Counted from the first letter of the stretch, positions 1 through 8,522 are shown. The stretch is DNA of 64,000 bases from Bosea vestrisii (GCF_030144325.1 NZ_CP126307.1:310001-374000); one strand, 5' to 3'. The notes: generated by a model from the sequence alone, not told the origin. Program-made: numbers and translations.

Positions 1-82
1 CCCTGCGGTGGGAACAGAGACAGGAAGGCCGGAGTGGATTGCTCCGCCCCGGCCGTGTAGGCATCCGAAAAGTGAAGTGACT

Positions 83-505
83 TCAGAGTTCGGGGAGGAG
101 GGCTCGGCTGCGCTCCGGAACCCAACCCAAGGGCTTCGCGATGAGGGACTTGAAGACACCTCCGAAGGCACATGCGGAAACCGTCGCGAGGATCAGGGTA
201 GGGACCGCGAGGGTCAGCCACGCGGTCTGGTTCCATATCAGCGGGTCCTCGCCGCACCCGCTGTTATCCACGCGGGGACGATCCACGGTGACAAACAGGC
301 GTCCGGCGCGAAGGCAAAAAGCGCGGATGGGGCCATCGCCTTTGACCTCTTGCCCGTCTTCGCAAGTGTCGCCTTCCCGGTGGATGTCGAGATGGAAGAA
401 CGGGAGCCAATAACGTCGGGTATCCTCTCGCGAGGCATACGCTTCTCCGACGCAAGGAATGCAGAGATACTGAGAGAAAGAGATGCTGTTGCTAGAGGTT
501 GTCAC
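83..505 (-). CDS. hypothetical membrane-anchored protein
   Basis: An open frame of 140 residues with a GTG start and a GGGGA ribosome-binding match five bases upstream. Residues about 95-118 form one hydrophobic helix (WLTLAVPTLILATVSACAFG); the part before it is polar with several cysteines, so a soluble domain held by one C-terminal membrane segment is the simplest reading. A longer open frame on the other strand (8-571) has a less protein-like composition and is not preferred. I recognise no family. It lies in the accessory segment near the window edge, and its existence as a gene is only moderately supported. Confidence 0.42.
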   Translation of the reverse strand: MTTSSNSISFSQYLCIPCVGEAYASREDTRRYWLPFFHLDIHREGDTCEDGQEVKGDGPIRAFCLRAGRLFVTVDRPRVDNSGCGEDPLIWNQTAWLTLAVPTLILATVSACAFGGVFKSLIAKPLGWVPERSRALLPEL

Positions 506-879
506 GGTCGGTCCCCGGAAAGGCAGCCTTATGGCTACACTTTCATGAGTCCTTGTCCGCTTCCGGTCTAATCAGTTTTTTGACTCGATCAGACACCATC
601 GAGTCATTTCTGTGATGTGTCCGGGAGTGGGTAACTCCTCAGGCAGGACGGCTGGCAGGGTCTTCCGGGTACGATGGTAGCGGGCAGGGGTGTGCAGGAG
701 CTCCAGCCCCGGAGGCGTGTAGCGGGAAACGGCATGTGGCCGGGCAGGGCGCCCTAGGGAAACCTGCCGAGTTTGCCGGGGTTTCCGTGAAGGGGCTAGA
801 AGGCAGACCTTCGGGGGGCCGGCAGCGGGGCGCTCGGACACCTTGCGGTATTCGGCCGGTTCCTGCGGACGCGGCGAGC
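506..879. other. no convincing gene
   Basis: GC-rich stretch with overlapping open frames on both strands, all rich in Arg, Pro and Ser as expected for shadow frames. I see no ribosome-binding site with a plausible start, no clear promoter and no terminator with a T-run. Confidence 0.4.
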
Positions 880-1029
880 CTACCAGAAGCCCGCCGCACG
901 GCCGATGCCGTAGCCGACGATGCCGAGGAAGATGGCGAGCACGCCGTAGCCAGAGCCTTGCGCTTCAAACCAAGGGCCGAGCCTGAAGCTCAGCCGATGC
1001 GGGCTTTCCTGTTTTCGGGGGCTGGGCAT
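880..1029 (-). CDS. small single-span membrane protein
   Basis: A 49-residue frame starting MPSPRKQESPH. The ATG at 1029 is preceded by GAGAGGA at a spacing of eight bases, which is why I prefer it to the longer frame running back to 1245. The C-terminal half (VLAIFLGIVGYGIGRAAG) is a single hydrophobic, glycine-patterned helix after a basic N-terminus, suggesting an inner-membrane protein with the N-terminus in the cytoplasm. No family recognised. Small proteins of this kind are common in accessory regions and their functions are usually unknown. Confidence 0.45.
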   Translation of the reverse strand: MPSPRKQESPHRLSFRLGPWFEAQGSGYGVLAIFLGIVGYGIGRAAGFW

Positions 1030-1253
1030 TGGGGCGGTCCTCTCAGCAAGAAAAAGCGATGAGGAACCCGAAGGCAGCAATCTAAGCAGGCCGGTTTCTA
1101 AGGGGGTTGTCAATCTCGGCGCCGCGCCGCCGCTTAGAGCATGCGACGGGTGAACTATTCTAAGCGTCTGAAACCGTTGGCCGCTGTGCTGATTTTTTTT
1201 ATGGTTTTGGGCCGCCTTATCCACAGTTCGACGCCGTTGCGTCATGCTCGCGT

Positions 1254-1805
1254 TTAAACGGACCCAGCGTTTAAGATGCGATGGACCTGCATCCGGCTTA
1301 CCCCAAGCTCCTTCGCAATCTCCGTAGGACCCTTGCCGGCCGTCTTCAGGCTCCGCACCTTGTCTGCGTCAATCCTGCGCTTCCCGCCTGTGTAGACCCC
1401 GGCCTCCTTCGCTTTGGCGATACCGTCCCGCTGGCGGGCTTTGATGAAGCCCCGCTCCATCTCTGCGACCATCCCGAGGACCGTGAGCACGATCCTGCCG
1501 GTGTCGCCTTTGGTGGACACGTGGGGCTCCAGGACGGTGAGGCTGGCACCCTTCAGGTCGCACTCATGGACGATGTTTAGGACATCCCGAGTTGAGCGGC
1601 CGAGCCTGTCGAGCCGCGTGACCATCAGTTCATCGCCGGGGCGGAGGAAGTCGAGGATGGCGGCAAGCTCGTCACGGCCATCCCGGCTTGCGGCACTGAC
1701 CTTCTCTTTGCGGATGGTCGTGCAGCCTTCGGCTTTCAGCCGTTCAACCTGCCCCTCATAGTCTTGGTCCGTGGTCGAGACGCGGGCGTATCCGATCTTC
1801 GTCAT
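1254..1805 (-). CDS. serine recombinase (resolvase/invertase family)
   Basis: Site-specific recombinase of the small serine type, which cuts DNA through a covalent 5'-phosphoserine link. The N-terminus GYARVSTTDQ carries the catalytic Ser10, followed by the conserved VTRLDRLGRS block and the LTVLGMVAEMERGFI stretch before the long E helix. A C-terminal helix-turn-helix (TEIAKELGVSRMQVHRIL) binds DNA. At about 183 residues it has the normal family length. The ATG at 1805 gives the canonical MTKIGYARVS start; a longer frame to 1829 adds eight non-conserved residues. Two inverted-repeat sequences just upstream look like its binding sites. Probably resolvase or invertase of a transposon or plasmid-derived segment. 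Confidence 0.9.
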   Translation of the reverse strand: MTKIGYARVSTTDQDYEGQVERLKAEGCTTIRKEKVSAASRDGRDELAAILDFLRPGDELMVTRLDRLGRSTRDVLNIVHECDLKGASLTVLEPHVSTKGDTGRIVLTVLGMVAEMERGFIKARQRDGIAKAKEAGVYTGGKRRIDADKVRSLKTAGKGPTEIAKELGVSRMQVHRILNAGSV

Positions 1806-1818
1806 GGTAGGGCCTTTA

Positions 1819-1900
1819 TGTAACATCATGGTCTAGACGTGTGACGCTTGACGTAACAAATGGCTGATGTCAACCCTGATGTGACGCGCTGGGCGTAACA
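1819..1900. promoter_or_regulatory. res-like recombinase binding sites
   Basis: Upstream of the serine recombinase start there are two imperfect inverted repeats in the same orientation: TGTGACG...CGTAACA at 1840-1858 (19 bp) and at 1880-1900 (21 bp), with a further TGTAACA at 1819-1825. Paired subsites of differing centre spacing beside the recombinase gene are the usual design of a res site, and they also overlap the likely promoter, allowing autoregulation. This is inference from sequence pattern only. Confidence 0.45.
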
Positions 1901-1966
1901 TGTGGGAGTCACGGCAGGGTGTACCCTGATGTATCAGTTTCGATGAATGCCGAGGGCCACTTCGCG

Positions 1967-2551
1967 TCAAGCAGACGACGCGATGCCAATCGTGATCCCG
2001 CCGCCCGGAATGTCCTGTCGCACGTTGATGCGGGCGTGACGCGGCTGGCTATGTAACGACTTCACGCCGACCGAAAGAGTAACTGAACGCGCATTACGGA
2101 GGAGCGCGCGCTTATATAAAAACGAGTACGAGCCTGTCTCCCCCGGCAAAATAGCTGCAACCGTAGTCGGGATAGGCATCTTCATGTTTCCACCTGTGGC
2201 CGGCCCGGCCTCATCGAGTGTAGGGGCGTCCAGCAACAGGTCTTGCTTCTTTCCAGCCGGCACTTCGACAACGTCAACGGATACCGAGACGAGCCGAATG
2301 GGTATCAGTGACAAATTGCGGAGATAGATCGTGGCTTGCCAAACGTGCGGGCTGGCTGTTGGCAGCAGTTCGAGCCACGCTTTCGGCCGTGATGCGTCAA
2401 TCCCACGCCAAAGCGCCAAGCCTGCAATAGCAAAGCTGCCCAACGAAACTGCGAGGGCGGCGTAGGCAGCGATCTCTGATCTTGTCCAGTCCACCAGAAC
2501 GGCCCCAATTGCTGAAGTCTGTTGGGACAATCTAAATCGAAAAGCTCGCAT
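1967..2551 (-). CDS. hypothetical protein with N-terminal membrane segment
   Basis: About 194 residues from the ATG at 2551; a TTG at 2566 is an alternative start. Residues about 27-50 (AAYAALAVSLGSFAIAGLALW) form a transmembrane helix. The remainder is a beta-rich soluble domain with a plausible immunoglobulin-like pattern (alternating hydrophobic strands such as ATIYLRNLSLIPIRLVSVSVDVV and SVTLSVGVKSL), which would sit on one face of the membrane. No family is recognised. It lies alone between the recombinase and a long non-coding stretch, on the same strand as the other accessory genes. Confidence 0.55.
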   Translation of the reverse strand: MRAFRFRLSQQTSAIGAVLVDWTRSEIAAYAALAVSLGSFAIAGLALWRGIDASRPKAWLELLPTASPHVWQATIYLRNLSLIPIRLVSVSVDVVEVPAGKKQDLLLDAPTLDEAGPATGGNMKMPIPTTVAAILPGETGSYSFLYKRALLRNARSVTLSVGVKSLHSQPRHARINVRQDIPGGGITIGIASSA

Positions 2552-2566
2552 CAGAACAGGGCACAA

Positions 2567-3080
2567 AACAAAACAGCCCCGTAGGACGCCGGCAGGCTCC
2601 GTGATGGCGGCCTACAGGTAACGCGAGGGGACCACGGGGGAAATCGGGAAGCGGCCGGAGAGGGGAGGGCTTTGAGATTTTGGCGGCCGATTATCCGCGA
2701 GTTCAATCGCACTCTACCGACGCTAACCTTAGACTCGCCAAGGGCACGGTTGGGCGTTCGCCCACGATGCCGAGTAGAGGTCGGTCACCGTTGACCGCGA
2801 AGGAGTGCGGGAGCTACTGTGGCGGGGAATGCAGCTCGGCAGAAATGGCGGCTTTCATTCGCGGCGGAGCTGGAACGGCGCTGTTGCTTCATCTCGGGGT
2901 CTTCGTTTGTCTCTCGGTTCACATCGATTTTCACGCGGAGGTTTCCATGAGCGCAGTCGTCTATCTCGGCTATGATTTCTTCACGGCTCTGGGGACCCTA
3001 AAGGGTTGAAGTAACATCGTCTGTTTTAGGCCAAAGCGAAACACTGTCGTCTTGTCGAGAGTAGCCGCCCCACCAGATTG
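2567..3080. other. non-coding stretch, no convincing gene
   Basis: About 500 bases between accessory genes. An open frame on the plus strand (2680-3009) has no good ribosome-binding site and no recognisable family, so I do not call it. Nothing else structured is visible before the hairpin at 3081. Confidence 0.4.
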
Positions 3081-3110
3081 AAGGCCCTGGCCCCGCGTCG
3101 GGGCCTTTCG
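3081..3110 (+). terminator. candidate Rho-independent terminator
   Basis: GGCCCC (3089-3094), five-base loop, GGGGCC (3100-3105), followed by TTTCGTTAT on the plus strand. The stem is strong but the T-run is short. It touches the stop end of the HNH reading frame on the other strand, so it may serve as a two-way transcription barrier. Confidence 0.4.
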
Positions 3111-3113
3111 TTA

Positions 3114-3921
3114 TCAGGACGCCTTGCCAGCAATGACGAGGTATTTCGGAAGCGACCTATCAGCGAACATGTGGATTTCGACCGCGACGTGCTGGCTTCC
3201 CCAAAAGTCAGAAAGGCGGATCTCGTGAAGATCAGCACCTTTGGGGGCGTCACCAAAGAGGCCGCCGACATAGTGACCGAGATGCATCGGCGGTTTCCCG
3301 AGGATGATGTTCAGTAGGTAAGGTTCGAAGTTGCCATAGCCGAGTTCCGCGACCGCATAGCCGTGGGCGATTTTGGCCAGCATCCTGCCGAGATCGGCGC
3401 TATCGCCTGGGGTGCGAAGCGATACTCCCTTCTGCGCCGCGTGCTTTTTTGAGAGGCGTCCTAACCGCTCAGAAAACTCGGGAAGCTGGCTGATGACCAC
3501 CCCTTCCGGAAAAGCTTTCGTTCGGCGGCTGGTTCACAATGATCCCGGGAGGATCAAACGCGAAGGTGATGAGTAGCGGCGGAAAATCCGCCACCGCAAC
3601 CTTGACTGGCTTCTCGTCTATGTCCGCATCGAAGGTTTCGGGGACCTTGGCCTTAGCATTTCGATTTCGCTGTGGAAGCCTGAGCGCGCGTCTCGCCGGA
3701 CGGAAGAGCTGGCCGGCACAACGACCTTCGAAAGCATGCGTTTCTCGCGCACAATCATCACAGCTCGCTGTGGGTAGCAGGAGAGCTCCGCCGAAGCTCT
3801 CGGGGATGATGTGCTCGTCGGTCAGCCGCCCCGCAGTGGTGCCGCAGTAGATGCAAGTTCCGACTGGAGCATAGCGGTGGTGCCGACTCATACGAGTTGA
3901 GGGGCGAGTGACGACCGTCAT
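3114..3921 (-). pseudogene. HNH endonuclease, frameshifted
   Basis: Two overlapping frames read as one protein of about 265 residues broken by a single-base shift. The N-terminal part has a zinc-binding HNH pattern: CIYCG near residue 22, DEHIIPESFGG, then CDDC. The C-terminal part continues with SQLPEFSERLGRLSKKHAAQKG and a soluble domain of unknown function. The break lies in the four-base C run at 3500-3503; removing one base joins the frames as RVVISQLPEF. HNH proteins of this layout occur in phage, restriction and defence contexts. It may be a decayed gene or an assembly error; the second possibility is supported by similar events elsewhere in the window. Confidence 0.7.
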
Positions 3922-3993
3922 CCTAACTCTCTAGAGCATTCACTAGGGCGCGGAGCACGCGCGCAACTAGGAAAGCCGCTTCGGGCTTCTAAA

Positions 3994-4947
3994 TCAAACA
4001 TCCGAAGACGCGCCTGATACTAAGGGCACAGCCTCGCGACGCCGGCGAATGACGCTCTCCATGAGCCGTGGCTGGGGAACCCTGCCGAAGCGGTTCCGGA
4101 CAAATCGAAGTTGACTGTCGTCCACGCCGTAAACGAAACGAACCGCCGACTGAACAACATGTCTGTTGACCTCCTTGACCAGCACGATGCGGGGCGCGCG
4201 CAACAAATGCTCGAGAAGCGCAGCATCATGAGAGGCGATAAAGAGCAGGCGTGGGCTAATCGGCAGAGCCAGATGCCCGCCGCGTTGTGCAAGCCCGTTT
4301 GTCCGAATGACTGGGCGGTCAGAAGTCAGGAAGGTCGGGCCATCGTCCGAACCTTCAAGTACCCGCCAGTGCATGTCGTTGATCTTGCCCCCCGCGCCCG
4401 CGTTGTCCACGAGCGAGTAGAGGATTTCAAACTGATGGCGCTCGATCTGAGAGATCGGCCGCGCTGCGAGATACTGCGAGAATGTCTCCGGAGCATCCGA
4501 TGATCGCTGCGCCCGGTATTGCGCTTCCAAGGCATCGTCTGTACGGCCGAAGTCTTCGCGCCACCACTCCCGAAAGCCCGCGATGTCTTCAGGGCATCGA
4601 AGCAGCAGCGACAGCACGAACCGTGTCCACGCTGACCGCGAGTGGCTATCCCACGGGGCGCGATGCCCGTAACGCTCAAGCAGGTCGAGGGAGTCCGCAG
4701 CCCAGCCATCAACGGGCTTAAAGAACTTCTCCTCCACCTGCTGGGCGAGCGCAGGCTCGTAACCTTCAAGCTCGTAAAGCCGCTTCTCAAAACCGGTGGC
4801 ATCGGGCGCGCGCCTTTTTACCGCTATCTCGATGTGCGGCCGAGAGTATTCACAGAGCCTCCCATCGGGGCCCTTCCACCGGCTCAGGTAAAAGGCAGGG
4901 ATGTAGTGATGCTTGATAGGAGGATTGTCGGATTTCGGTCCGGTCAT
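3994..4947 (-). CDS. DUF4238 domain-containing protein
   Basis: A 317-residue protein beginning with the DUF4238 signature: KHHYIPAFYLSRW followed by GRLCEYSR and the FEKRLYELEG region. The family has no established biochemical role; members are widespread in accessory and defence-rich regions. Its ATG overlaps the stop codon of the upstream tyrosine recombinase by four bases (ATGA at 4944-4947), so the two are almost certainly translated from one message. This coupling suggests cargo carried by the same mobile element. No membrane segments or signal peptide are seen. Family assignment is confident, function is not. Confidence 0.85.
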   Translation of the reverse strand: MTGPKSDNPPIKHHYIPAFYLSRWKGPDGRLCEYSRPHIEIAVKRRAPDATGFEKRLYELEGYEPALAQQVEEKFFKPVDGWAADSLDLLERYGHRAPWDSHSRSAWTRFVLSLLLRCPEDIAGFREWWREDFGRTDDALEAQYRAQRSSDAPETFSQYLAARPISQIERHQFEILYSLVDNAGAGGKINDMHWRVLEGSDDGPTFLTSDRPVIRTNGLAQRGGHLALPISPRLLFIASHDAALLEHLLRAPRIVLVKEVNRHVVQSAVRFVYGVDDSQLRFVRNRFGRVPQPRLMESVIRRRREAVPLVSGASSDV

Positions 4948-6614
4948 TTCGATTTCTCGGCATGAAGGTGCCGCAAGCTCAAGTCTGCGAACTCGACCTT
5001 CCCCACATACTCTGCGAGGTACGGCGGCTCCAATCCGCTCCCGTAGTCGTCGTCAGTTCCCTGACTCGCCCAACCACCAAGCGCCTGCACGACATCCCGA
5101 GGCGTCTTCGCGCGCCTCAGAGCATCCCTGTAGGAGTGCCTGAAGGAGTGGAAAGTGATCTTCGTGGTCTTCACGCCAGCCTTGTCGAGGAACCGCGCGA
5201 ACCACTTGGAGAACTGCGAGTAGTAGCCGTGGGCATCCTTAGCGATTTCGGGGAACAGCCGGGTCCGCTTGGCCTTCCGGGCGTCCTCCACGAACTCCAG
5301 AAAGCCGATGCGCTTCAGCTCAAGGTGTAACGGGACATAGCGCCGGCCTGCCGCCGTCTTGATCCTCTTGCGGTCGGCGGTGTCCATATCGGTTGGCAGC
5401 TCGTCGCTAAGCAGCAGGACGCTGACACCTTCGATAACCTGCACGTCCGCCACGTGAAGCTGGCAAGCCTCGCTGAGTCGGAGACCATGGAATAGCGAGA
5501 GAAGCGGGACCCAAAAGCGCCCGCGCCTCGGACGGTTCGGGCCGGGCTTGGCGTAGCCGCTCTCGTCGTCTTTGCAGCCTGTGTATAGAGGCGACTGAAA
5601 GAGTTTCGGCAGAGCGTCGGCCGGAAACGAGTCTCGCTTCTTTCCGGCAGGGACCGGGTCGTGGACCGACAGTCCCTTTGCAGGGTTCCGCTCGATCCGC
5701 CACGTCTCCTGTCCCCAGTTAAAGAGGGCTGCGAGATTGTTGAGGTAGTTGTTCACGGTGCCTGGACCCAGCACGGGCGCACCGTCTTTCGCTCCCAACT
5801 CTACGGCCATCAGCAAAGGCGTGTCCGGGTATTTCTTGCGGGCGTTGCTCGGGAGCATTTGAAGGACATCACGCACCCGCTCGCAGTCCGCCCGCGTGAT
5901 GTCGCGAGCCGGCTTGCTCTCGCCAACGATCTCCGCGAGGGCGTCGAAAACGATGGTGTAGGTCATGAGCGTCTTGGAGTTCCGGCTTGCTGCCGGATCG
6001 CTCAGGTACGCTTTGATGAGTTCCCGTAGGGTCGGGCCGGTATCCGCAGGGGTGGGGGCAGGGGGCGTGTCTACCGGGTCCCCGGCTTGCCGCTGAGCGA
6101 CGGCGTCAAGGTGCCTGACGAACTCCCGCAGCATCCTGTTGAGCACCTCGCGATAGACCGGAGCCTGATGGTCGAGCTTGTGACCATTGCTCACCAGCCA
6201 ATCGTCAAACTCATCGCGGAACGGCTCGACATTCCCACGGGCAGCATTCTTGCGGGCTTCGGGCGATACGATGTCGAACGATTGCTCCTTCGCCTCAAAC
6301 TCCCGATCAGAGAGCTGTTGGCTGCGGTGCTCCTCGTCCTCTGCCATCAGTTCGTGGAAGTACGCCGCTGCAATCCCGTCTATTTCGCTACGGGTAAGGC
6401 TGGCCTTCGGCGGTTCGCTGAGTCGCTTCCGCAGCTCTGCCATCTCGGCATCAAATCGCACGCTTTCCACCCGCACCTTGAGCTTTGCATCAGCAAGCTC
6501 CTTCGTGCCGAGTGATTTCCAGCGGTCCCCGGCCTTGAAGAGGTGCTGCAAATCAGCGGGGTACTTGGCTCGAAAATAGTACGTCGCTTCTCGCTTCAGG
6601 AGGCGCTCTGGCAT
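4944..6614 (-). CDS. tyrosine site-specific recombinase with DUF6538 N-terminus
   Basis: Phage-type integrase of 556 residues from the ATG at 6614, which has GGAG seven bases upstream; in-frame upstream starts exist but lack this. The N-terminus (LLKREATYYFRAKYPADLQ) matches DUF6538, a domain typical of long alphaproteobacterial integrases. A core-binding region precedes the catalytic domain: Arg379 in GLRLSEA, His489-x-x-Arg492 in FHSFRHS, Trp515 in GGWAS replacing the usual second His, and nucleophile Tyr524 in DDDYGSG. All key residues are present. Its start lies about 100 bases from the 15-bp attachment repeat at 6716, as expected for the integrase of an element on the left of that site. 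It is coupled to the DUF4238 gene. Confidence 0.9.
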   Translation of the reverse strand: MPERLLKREATYYFRAKYPADLQHLFKAGDRWKSLGTKELADAKLKVRVESVRFDAEMAELRKRLSEPPKASLTRSEIDGIAAAYFHELMAEDEEHRSQQLSDREFEAKEQSFDIVSPEARKNAARGNVEPFRDEFDDWLVSNGHKLDHQAPVYREVLNRMLREFVRHLDAVAQRQAGDPVDTPPAPTPADTGPTLRELIKAYLSDPAASRNSKTLMTYTIVFDALAEIVGESKPARDITRADCERVRDVLQMLPSNARKKYPDTPLLMAVELGAKDGAPVLGPGTVNNYLNNLAALFNWGQETWRIERNPAKGLSVHDPVPAGKKRDSFPADALPKLFQSPLYTGCKDDESGYAKPGPNRPRRGRFWVPLLSLFHGLRLSEACQLHVADVQVIEGVSVLLLSDELPTDMDTADRKRIKTAAGRRYVPLHLELKRIGFLEFVEDARKAKRTRLFPEIAKDAHGYYSQFSKWFARFLDKAGVKTTKITFHSFRHSYRDALRRAKTPRDVVQALGGWASQGTDDDYGSGLEPPYLAEYVGKVEFADLSLRHLHAEKSK

Positions 6615-6715
6615 CTCGTCTCCGCCCCCGGTGTAGCAGTCCGGTGTAGCAGTTGAGGGATTTTTTCCCTGAGACGCCATATACTTAGAGCAAAACCAAC
6701 GAGTTAGCGGTGTGA

Positions 6716-6730
6716 TGGCGGAAGGGGTGG
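6716..6730 (+). repeat. attachment site copy distal to tRNA
   Basis: 15-bp exact match to 20707-20721, the CCA end, discriminator base and acceptor strand of tRNA-Ser read on the other strand. A 15-mer is expected by chance in a 64-kb window less than once in ten thousand. It lies between the two divergent integrase genes. Confidence 0.8.
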
Positions 6731-6742
6731 CTATCCGCCGTG

Positions 6743-6833
6743 GTTCCCACACGTTCCCAAGCGTATCCTAAATCAGCCTAAGCAATTGAAATCAAATGGA
6801 GTTATTCTCCTTGCTCGTTCCCATTTGTTCCCA
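6743..6833 (+). promoter_or_regulatory. GTTCCCA repeats, candidate integrase arm sites
   Basis: Four exact copies of GTTCCCA at 6743-6749, 6753-6759, 6817-6823 and 6827-6833. Each pair is spaced exactly ten bases start to start, placing the copies on one DNA face. They lie between the attachment core and the integrase start at 6875. Paired short direct repeats at this position are typical of arm-type sites bound by the N-terminal domain of tyrosine integrases, and could also regulate integrase expression. Confidence 0.6.
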
Positions 6834-6874
6834 TAGATTGGCAATCTAATTTGGGGGCTAGATAGGGGGCTGGG

Positions 6875-8116
6875 ATGGCAAGATCAATAAATCGACTGAG
6901 CGCGCAGGCGGTGGCGAAGGAGACCAAGCCCGGCGCTTACCTCGATGGTCAGGGGCTTTATCTCCGCGTTGGGTCGTCGGGAAGCAAGTCGTGGCTCTTC
7001 TGCTTCATGCTAGCTGGCCGGTCGCGGGAGATGGGGCTCGGGAGCGCCGATCTCTTCAGCCTGAAGGAGGCGCGGGAGAAGGCGCATGCAGCCCGACAGA
7101 AGGTGCATGCCGGGATTGACCCTATCGAGGAGCGCAACGCCGCCAAGGCCGCCCTGCGCGCCGATGCCGCCAAATCCCTCTGCTTCAAGGAGGCTGCCGA
7201 GCGCTTCATCAAGGCGAATGAGGCGGGGTGGAAGAGCGGCAAGCATGCAGCGCAATGGACGGCGACCCTGATGACCTATGCTTATCCGCTGATAGGAAGC
7301 TTGCCTGTCGATAAGGTCGAAACCGCCCATATCATTCAAGTTCTTGATCCGATTTGGACCGAGAAGACAGAGACCGCAGTGCGCCTTCGCGGCCGCATGG
7401 AGCAGGTCCTCGACTGGGCGAAGGTTCGCGGCTTCCGCGCGGGCGAAAATCCGGCCCGATGGAAAGGCCACCTCGATAAATCGTTTCCTGCTCGATCCAA
7501 GGTGGCGAGGGTCAAGCATCGCGAAGCCCTGCCATACGCCGACATGCCGGACTTCATGGCTCGGCTGCGAAACAACGACAGCATCAGCGCGCGAGCCCTT
7601 GAGTTCGCTATTCTAACTGCAGCGCGAACGGGCGAGATCATAGGAGCCACCGAGGGAGAAATTGATATGAAGGCCGGCGCCTGGACGATCCCGGCGGAAC
7701 GCATGAAAGGTGGCAAAGAGCATCAGGTTCCGCTTTGCCCCCGCGCCCTCGAAATTCTAAAAACGGTCCCACGCGAAAAGGGCAGCCCCTTCCTGTTTAG
7801 CGGCGCCCGCAAGGGAAGGGGCCTATCAAACATGGCAATGCTGGCCCTCCTGCAAGGCATAGATGGCTGCGCTGATCTGACCGTGCATGGCTTCCGCTCA
7901 TCCTTCCGCGACTGGGCCGGCGACATGAGCAACTTCCCGCGCGAGGTCATCGAGGCGGCACTCGCCCATTCGCTGAAGGGCGTGGAGGCGGCCTATCGGC
8001 GCGGCGATGCCCTAGCGAAGCGGCGCAAGCTGATGGATGCCTGGGCCGGCTATTGCGCGCAGCCCGCGCGCGCAGCGGGCGGCAATGTCCATGCGATCCG
8101 GGGCGGAGCGGTCTGA
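6875..8116 (+). CDS. P4-type tyrosine integrase
   Basis: A 413-residue integrase of the P4/CP4-57 type. The N-terminal DUF4102 arm-binding domain is at residues about 18-90 (YLDGQGLYLRV, KSWLFCF, LKEAREKA), followed by the core-binding region and catalytic domain. Catalytic residues are Arg251 (TAARTGE), His338-x-x-Arg341 (HGFRSSFRDW), His365 (ALAHS) and Tyr374 (EAAYRRGD), all intact. Start ATG follows a GGGGG-rich ribosome-binding stretch. It lies just inside the 15-bp attachment repeat at 6716, so it is the integrase that inserts and, with a directionality factor, excises the 14-kb element at tRNA-Ser. The AlpA-like protein downstream is a candidate directionality factor. Confidence 0.95.
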   Translation: MARSINRLSAQAVAKETKPGAYLDGQGLYLRVGSSGSKSWLFCFMLAGRSREMGLGSADLFSLKEAREKAHAARQKVHAGIDPIEERNAAKAALRADAAKSLCFKEAAERFIKANEAGWKSGKHAAQWTATLMTYAYPLIGSLPVDKVETAHIIQVLDPIWTEKTETAVRLRGRMEQVLDWAKVRGFRAGENPARWKGHLDKSFPARSKVARVKHREALPYADMPDFMARLRNNDSISARALEFAILTAARTGEIIGATEGEIDMKAGAWTIPAERMKGGKEHQVPLCPRALEILKTVPREKGSPFLFSGARKGRGLSNMAMLALLQGIDGCADLTVHGFRSSFRDWAGDMSNFPREVIEAALAHSLKGVEAAYRRGDALAKRRKLMDAWAGYCAQPARAAGGNVHAIRGGAV

Positions 8117-8264
8117 ATTATCATTCCCAAGCGCTTTTGAGGGCTTGCAATGATTCGGCGCGATCCCTAACACCAAAATTGGAGTCACCACACTCACCTA
8201 GGCCCGCCGCCGCAAGGGGGCTGCCGGCCTGCCCCGCCAAAGATGCGGGTGATGGAGCGTGGCC

Positions 8265-8522
8265 GTGACTCGTTCTCACAATACCCTAGCGCCGACAGGA
8301 GATCGTTTCCTCCGTCGCCCCGATGTCGAGGCCATGACTGGCCTCGGGACCTCAACCCTTTACCGCTACATCAACAGTGGCATCTTCCCCCGTCCGCTGG
8401 TGCTCGGCCCGAAGGCCGTCGCTTGGCGAGAAAGCGCCGTTCAAGCCTGGATGGCCTCGCGGGAAGTTTCGCCGCTCGGCCTCGAAGTCAGGTCGCCTGC
8501 GGCTTTTACCGAGGTGGCGTGA
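8265..8522 (+). CDS. AlpA-family regulator
   Basis: An 85-residue winged-helix protein of the AlpA/MerR-like excisionase group: DRFLRRPDVEAMTGLGTSTL is the recognition helix region, followed by YRYINSGIFPRP and the wing VAWRESAVQAWM. In P4-like elements AlpA proteins activate or assist integrase-driven excision and control early genes. The GTG at 8265 is preferred because GGAG lies seven bases upstream; a GTG at 8259 is only one base from it. Lies between integrase and primase, the normal place for such regulators in tRNA-integrated elements. Confidence 0.85.
   Translation: MTRSHNTLAPTGDRFLRRPDVEAMTGLGTSTLYRYINSGIFPRPLVLGPKAVAWRESAVQAWMASREVSPLGLEVRSPAAFTEVA

Noticed and set aside
8..571. 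187-codon plus-strand frame at the window start
   Set aside because: Highly charged, no domain, and overlaps a minus-strand frame with a clear membrane helix and ribosome-binding site.
3497..3508. Inverted 12-base match (CGGAAGGGGTGG) to the tRNA-Ser attachment core
   Set aside because: It is in the opposite orientation, lies inside the HNH coding sequence and is shorter than the true 15-bp repeat, so it cannot be the outer end of an excisable element. Probably chance.
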